Assembly (NCBI RefSeq): GCF_004792415.1 | Contig: NZ_CP038853.1 | Span: 496,001-560,000, forward strand | Reading direction: 5' to 3' | Length of the DNA stretch: 64,000 nucleotides | Origin: Pantoea vagans | Lineage (GTDB): Bacteria > Pseudomonadota > Gammaproteobacteria > Enterobacterales > Enterobacteriaceae | Shown: piece by piece, positions 62,861 through 64,000 of the stretch | Layout of the letters: each line of letters begins with the position of its first letter | How positions within the stretch are numbered: position 1 is the first letter of the stretch | Position numbers and translations under genes: made by a program | Notes under the pieces: model-generated | Seen by the model: the letters and a program-made list of their open reading frames with translations, nothing else | Database searches by the model: none | What the model was told of the DNA's origin: nothing

Positions 62861-64000
62861 TTTAAGGCTGAAAACGCTGACCAGCTGGGTCAGGTGATGC
62901 CCTTTATCACTCAGGTTCTGTGCGCTGTTTTCTGCCTGTGCCACCAGTTCGCTGTTCTGATGGGTCGCCTGACTGATCTGGTTCATCGCCAGATTCACCT
63001 GGCCGATACCCGCCGCCTGCTCCTGCGCTGCTACGTTGATCTCGCCCATCAGCGCCTGCACCTGTTCGATGTGGGTCACAATGTCGGTCATCGCATCGCG
63101 CGTCTGCTCAGAGAGCTGGTGTCCCTCCGCCACGTTGCTGATGGAGGTGGCAATCAGTCCATCAATCTCTTTGGCGGCCTGCGCGGAACGCTGTGCCAGC
63201 GCACGCACTTCTGCGGCCACCACGGCAAAGCCACGTCCCTGTTCACCGGCTCGTGCCGCTTCAACGGCCGCATTCAGTGCCAGAATATTGGTCTGGAAGG
63301 CGATTGACTCAATCACATGGGTGATATCCGCAATGCTTTGTGATGACACCTTAATGGCTGACATGGTATTAACCGAGCGCACCACCGTCTGGCTGCCATG
63401 ACTGACGATATCGCTGGCTTCGGCCACCAGTGACATCGCCTGACGCAGGCTGTCAGCAGTGTGTTCGACCGTGGCACCAAACTGCTCCATGCTGGCTGAG
63501 GTCTGCTCCACGCTGCTGGCCTGACGTCCGATCTGCTCGCTGATGTTATGGCTGCTGGCCGCGATGGTGTCCGTGCCGTCGCTGATCTCCTGCGCTGCGC
63601 TGCGCACCTGGCCGACGATTTTTTCCAGCCCATCGCCAATGCCGTTAATCGCAATAATCAACTGACCGACTTCATCACGACGGCGGGTATCCATATGGAC
63701 CTGCAGATTTCCGGCGGCATACTGCTCCGCCAGATGGATCACCTGCTGCAGCGGACGGGTAATTGCCCGACTGCTGTACCAGACAAACCCCAGCGCGAAG
63801 ATCACCACCAGAATCAGTCCGGTAATCAGGAACAGGTTACGGCTGTGGGTAATCGGGGCGAGCAGGCTGGCACGGTTAACTTCACCGGTAATCACCCAGT
63901 TCCAGCCCGGCAACTGCTGCCATGCCAGCATCTGCTGCTCGCCGTTGATCTCCACCTGCTGCATGCCCTGCGGCTGCGTCAGCAGCGGCTGCAGTGTCGC
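62855..64000 (-). CDS. Methyl-accepting chemotaxis protein (5' end outside the window)
   Basis: The frame is open to the window edge, so 381 codons plus the stop are seen and the N-terminus is missing. In order there is the end of a periplasmic sensor domain (Cache-like, [12 protein letters not shown]), a membrane helix (about 42 residues into the visible ATG-start part, [20 protein letters not shown]), a HAMP domain, and the long signalling coiled coil with the hairpin tip region [20 protein letters not shown] and [20 protein letters not shown]. The C-terminal NWETF-type pentapeptide for CheR/CheB docking is absent. The ligand cannot be told. Confidence 0.93.
   Translation of the reverse strand, partial: ATLQPLLTQPQGMQQVEINGEQQMLAWQQLPGWNWVITGEVNRASLLAPITHSRNLFLITGLILVVIFALGFVWYSSRAITRPLQQVIHLAEQYAAGNLQVHMDTRRRDEVGQLIIAINGIGDGLEKIVGQVRSAAQEISDGTDTIAASSHNISEQIGRQASSVEQTSASMEQFGATVEHTADSLRQAMSLVAEASDIVSHGSQTVVRSVNTMSAIKVSSQSIADITHVIESIAFQTNILALNAAVEAARAGEQGRGFAVVAAEVRALAQRSAQAAKEIDGLIATSISNVAEGHQLSEQTRDAMTDIVTHIEQVQALMGEINVAAQEQAAGIGQVNLAMNQISQATHQNSELVAQAENSAQNLSDKGHHLTQLVSVFSLKS

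Overview
The window reads as chromosomal DNA of an enterobacterium (Enterobacterales), most likely the Erwiniaceae (Pantoea/Erwinia group). Most genes have a same-length E. coli counterpart in a recognisable order. A type II dehydroquinase gene (aroQ) beside accBC and msrPQ between aroQ and csrD differ from the E. coli K-12 layout. The genus assignment is inference. No prophage, insertion sequence, CRISPR array or obviously foreign island is visible.

Layout. 1-470: distal end of an rRNA operon (23S-5S spacer, 5S, tRNA-Thr-GGT, second 5S, terminator), as in E. coli rrnD. 626-4784: yhdZYXW amino-acid ABC transporter (minus), with a sigma54 promoter and two NtrC-like sites. 5329-13773 (minus): dusB-fis, prmA-panF-yhdT, aroQ-accB-accC, msrP-msrQ. 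14058-26558 (plus): csrD, mreBCD, maf(yhdE)-rng, yhdP, tldD. 26592-30847: aaeR and divergent aaeXAB. 30961-34718: a gabD-family dehydrogenase, yhcO, three tandem BhsA/McbA-family genes, argR. 35159-36097: mdh. At 36.1 kb the gene order jumps, relative to E. coli, from the 73-min block (argR-mdh) to the 94-min block. 36147-44186: mscM, psd, rsgA, orn, three tRNA-Gly, a cluster of DnaA boxes at the place of E. coli datA, queG. 44185-54937: the long plus-strand series nnr-tsaE-amiB-mutL-miaA-hfq-hflX-hflK-hflC. Then yjeT, purA, nsrR-rnr-rlmB, aidB, bsmA and a chemoreceptor running off the right edge.

Functionally these are core genes: translation and RNA metabolism (rRNA, tRNA, dusB, rng, orn, rnr, rlmB, miaA, hfq, hflX, tsaE, queG), envelope and shape (mreBCD, amiB, mscM, psd, yhdP, hflKC), central metabolism (accBC, aroQ, mdh, purA), and regulators (fis, csrD, aaeR, argR, nsrR). 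The more interesting signals are regulatory or structural: a datA-like DnaA-box cluster with a perfect IHF match; a glnA-like sigma54/NtrC arrangement before yhdW; a folded, inverted-repeat-bounded segment before mreB; two ERIC elements, one inside the hflX-hflK operon; an NsrR with an unusually short iron-sulfur ligand loop; and a triplication of the YhcN-type stress protein. I saw no convincing wholly new multi-gene system.
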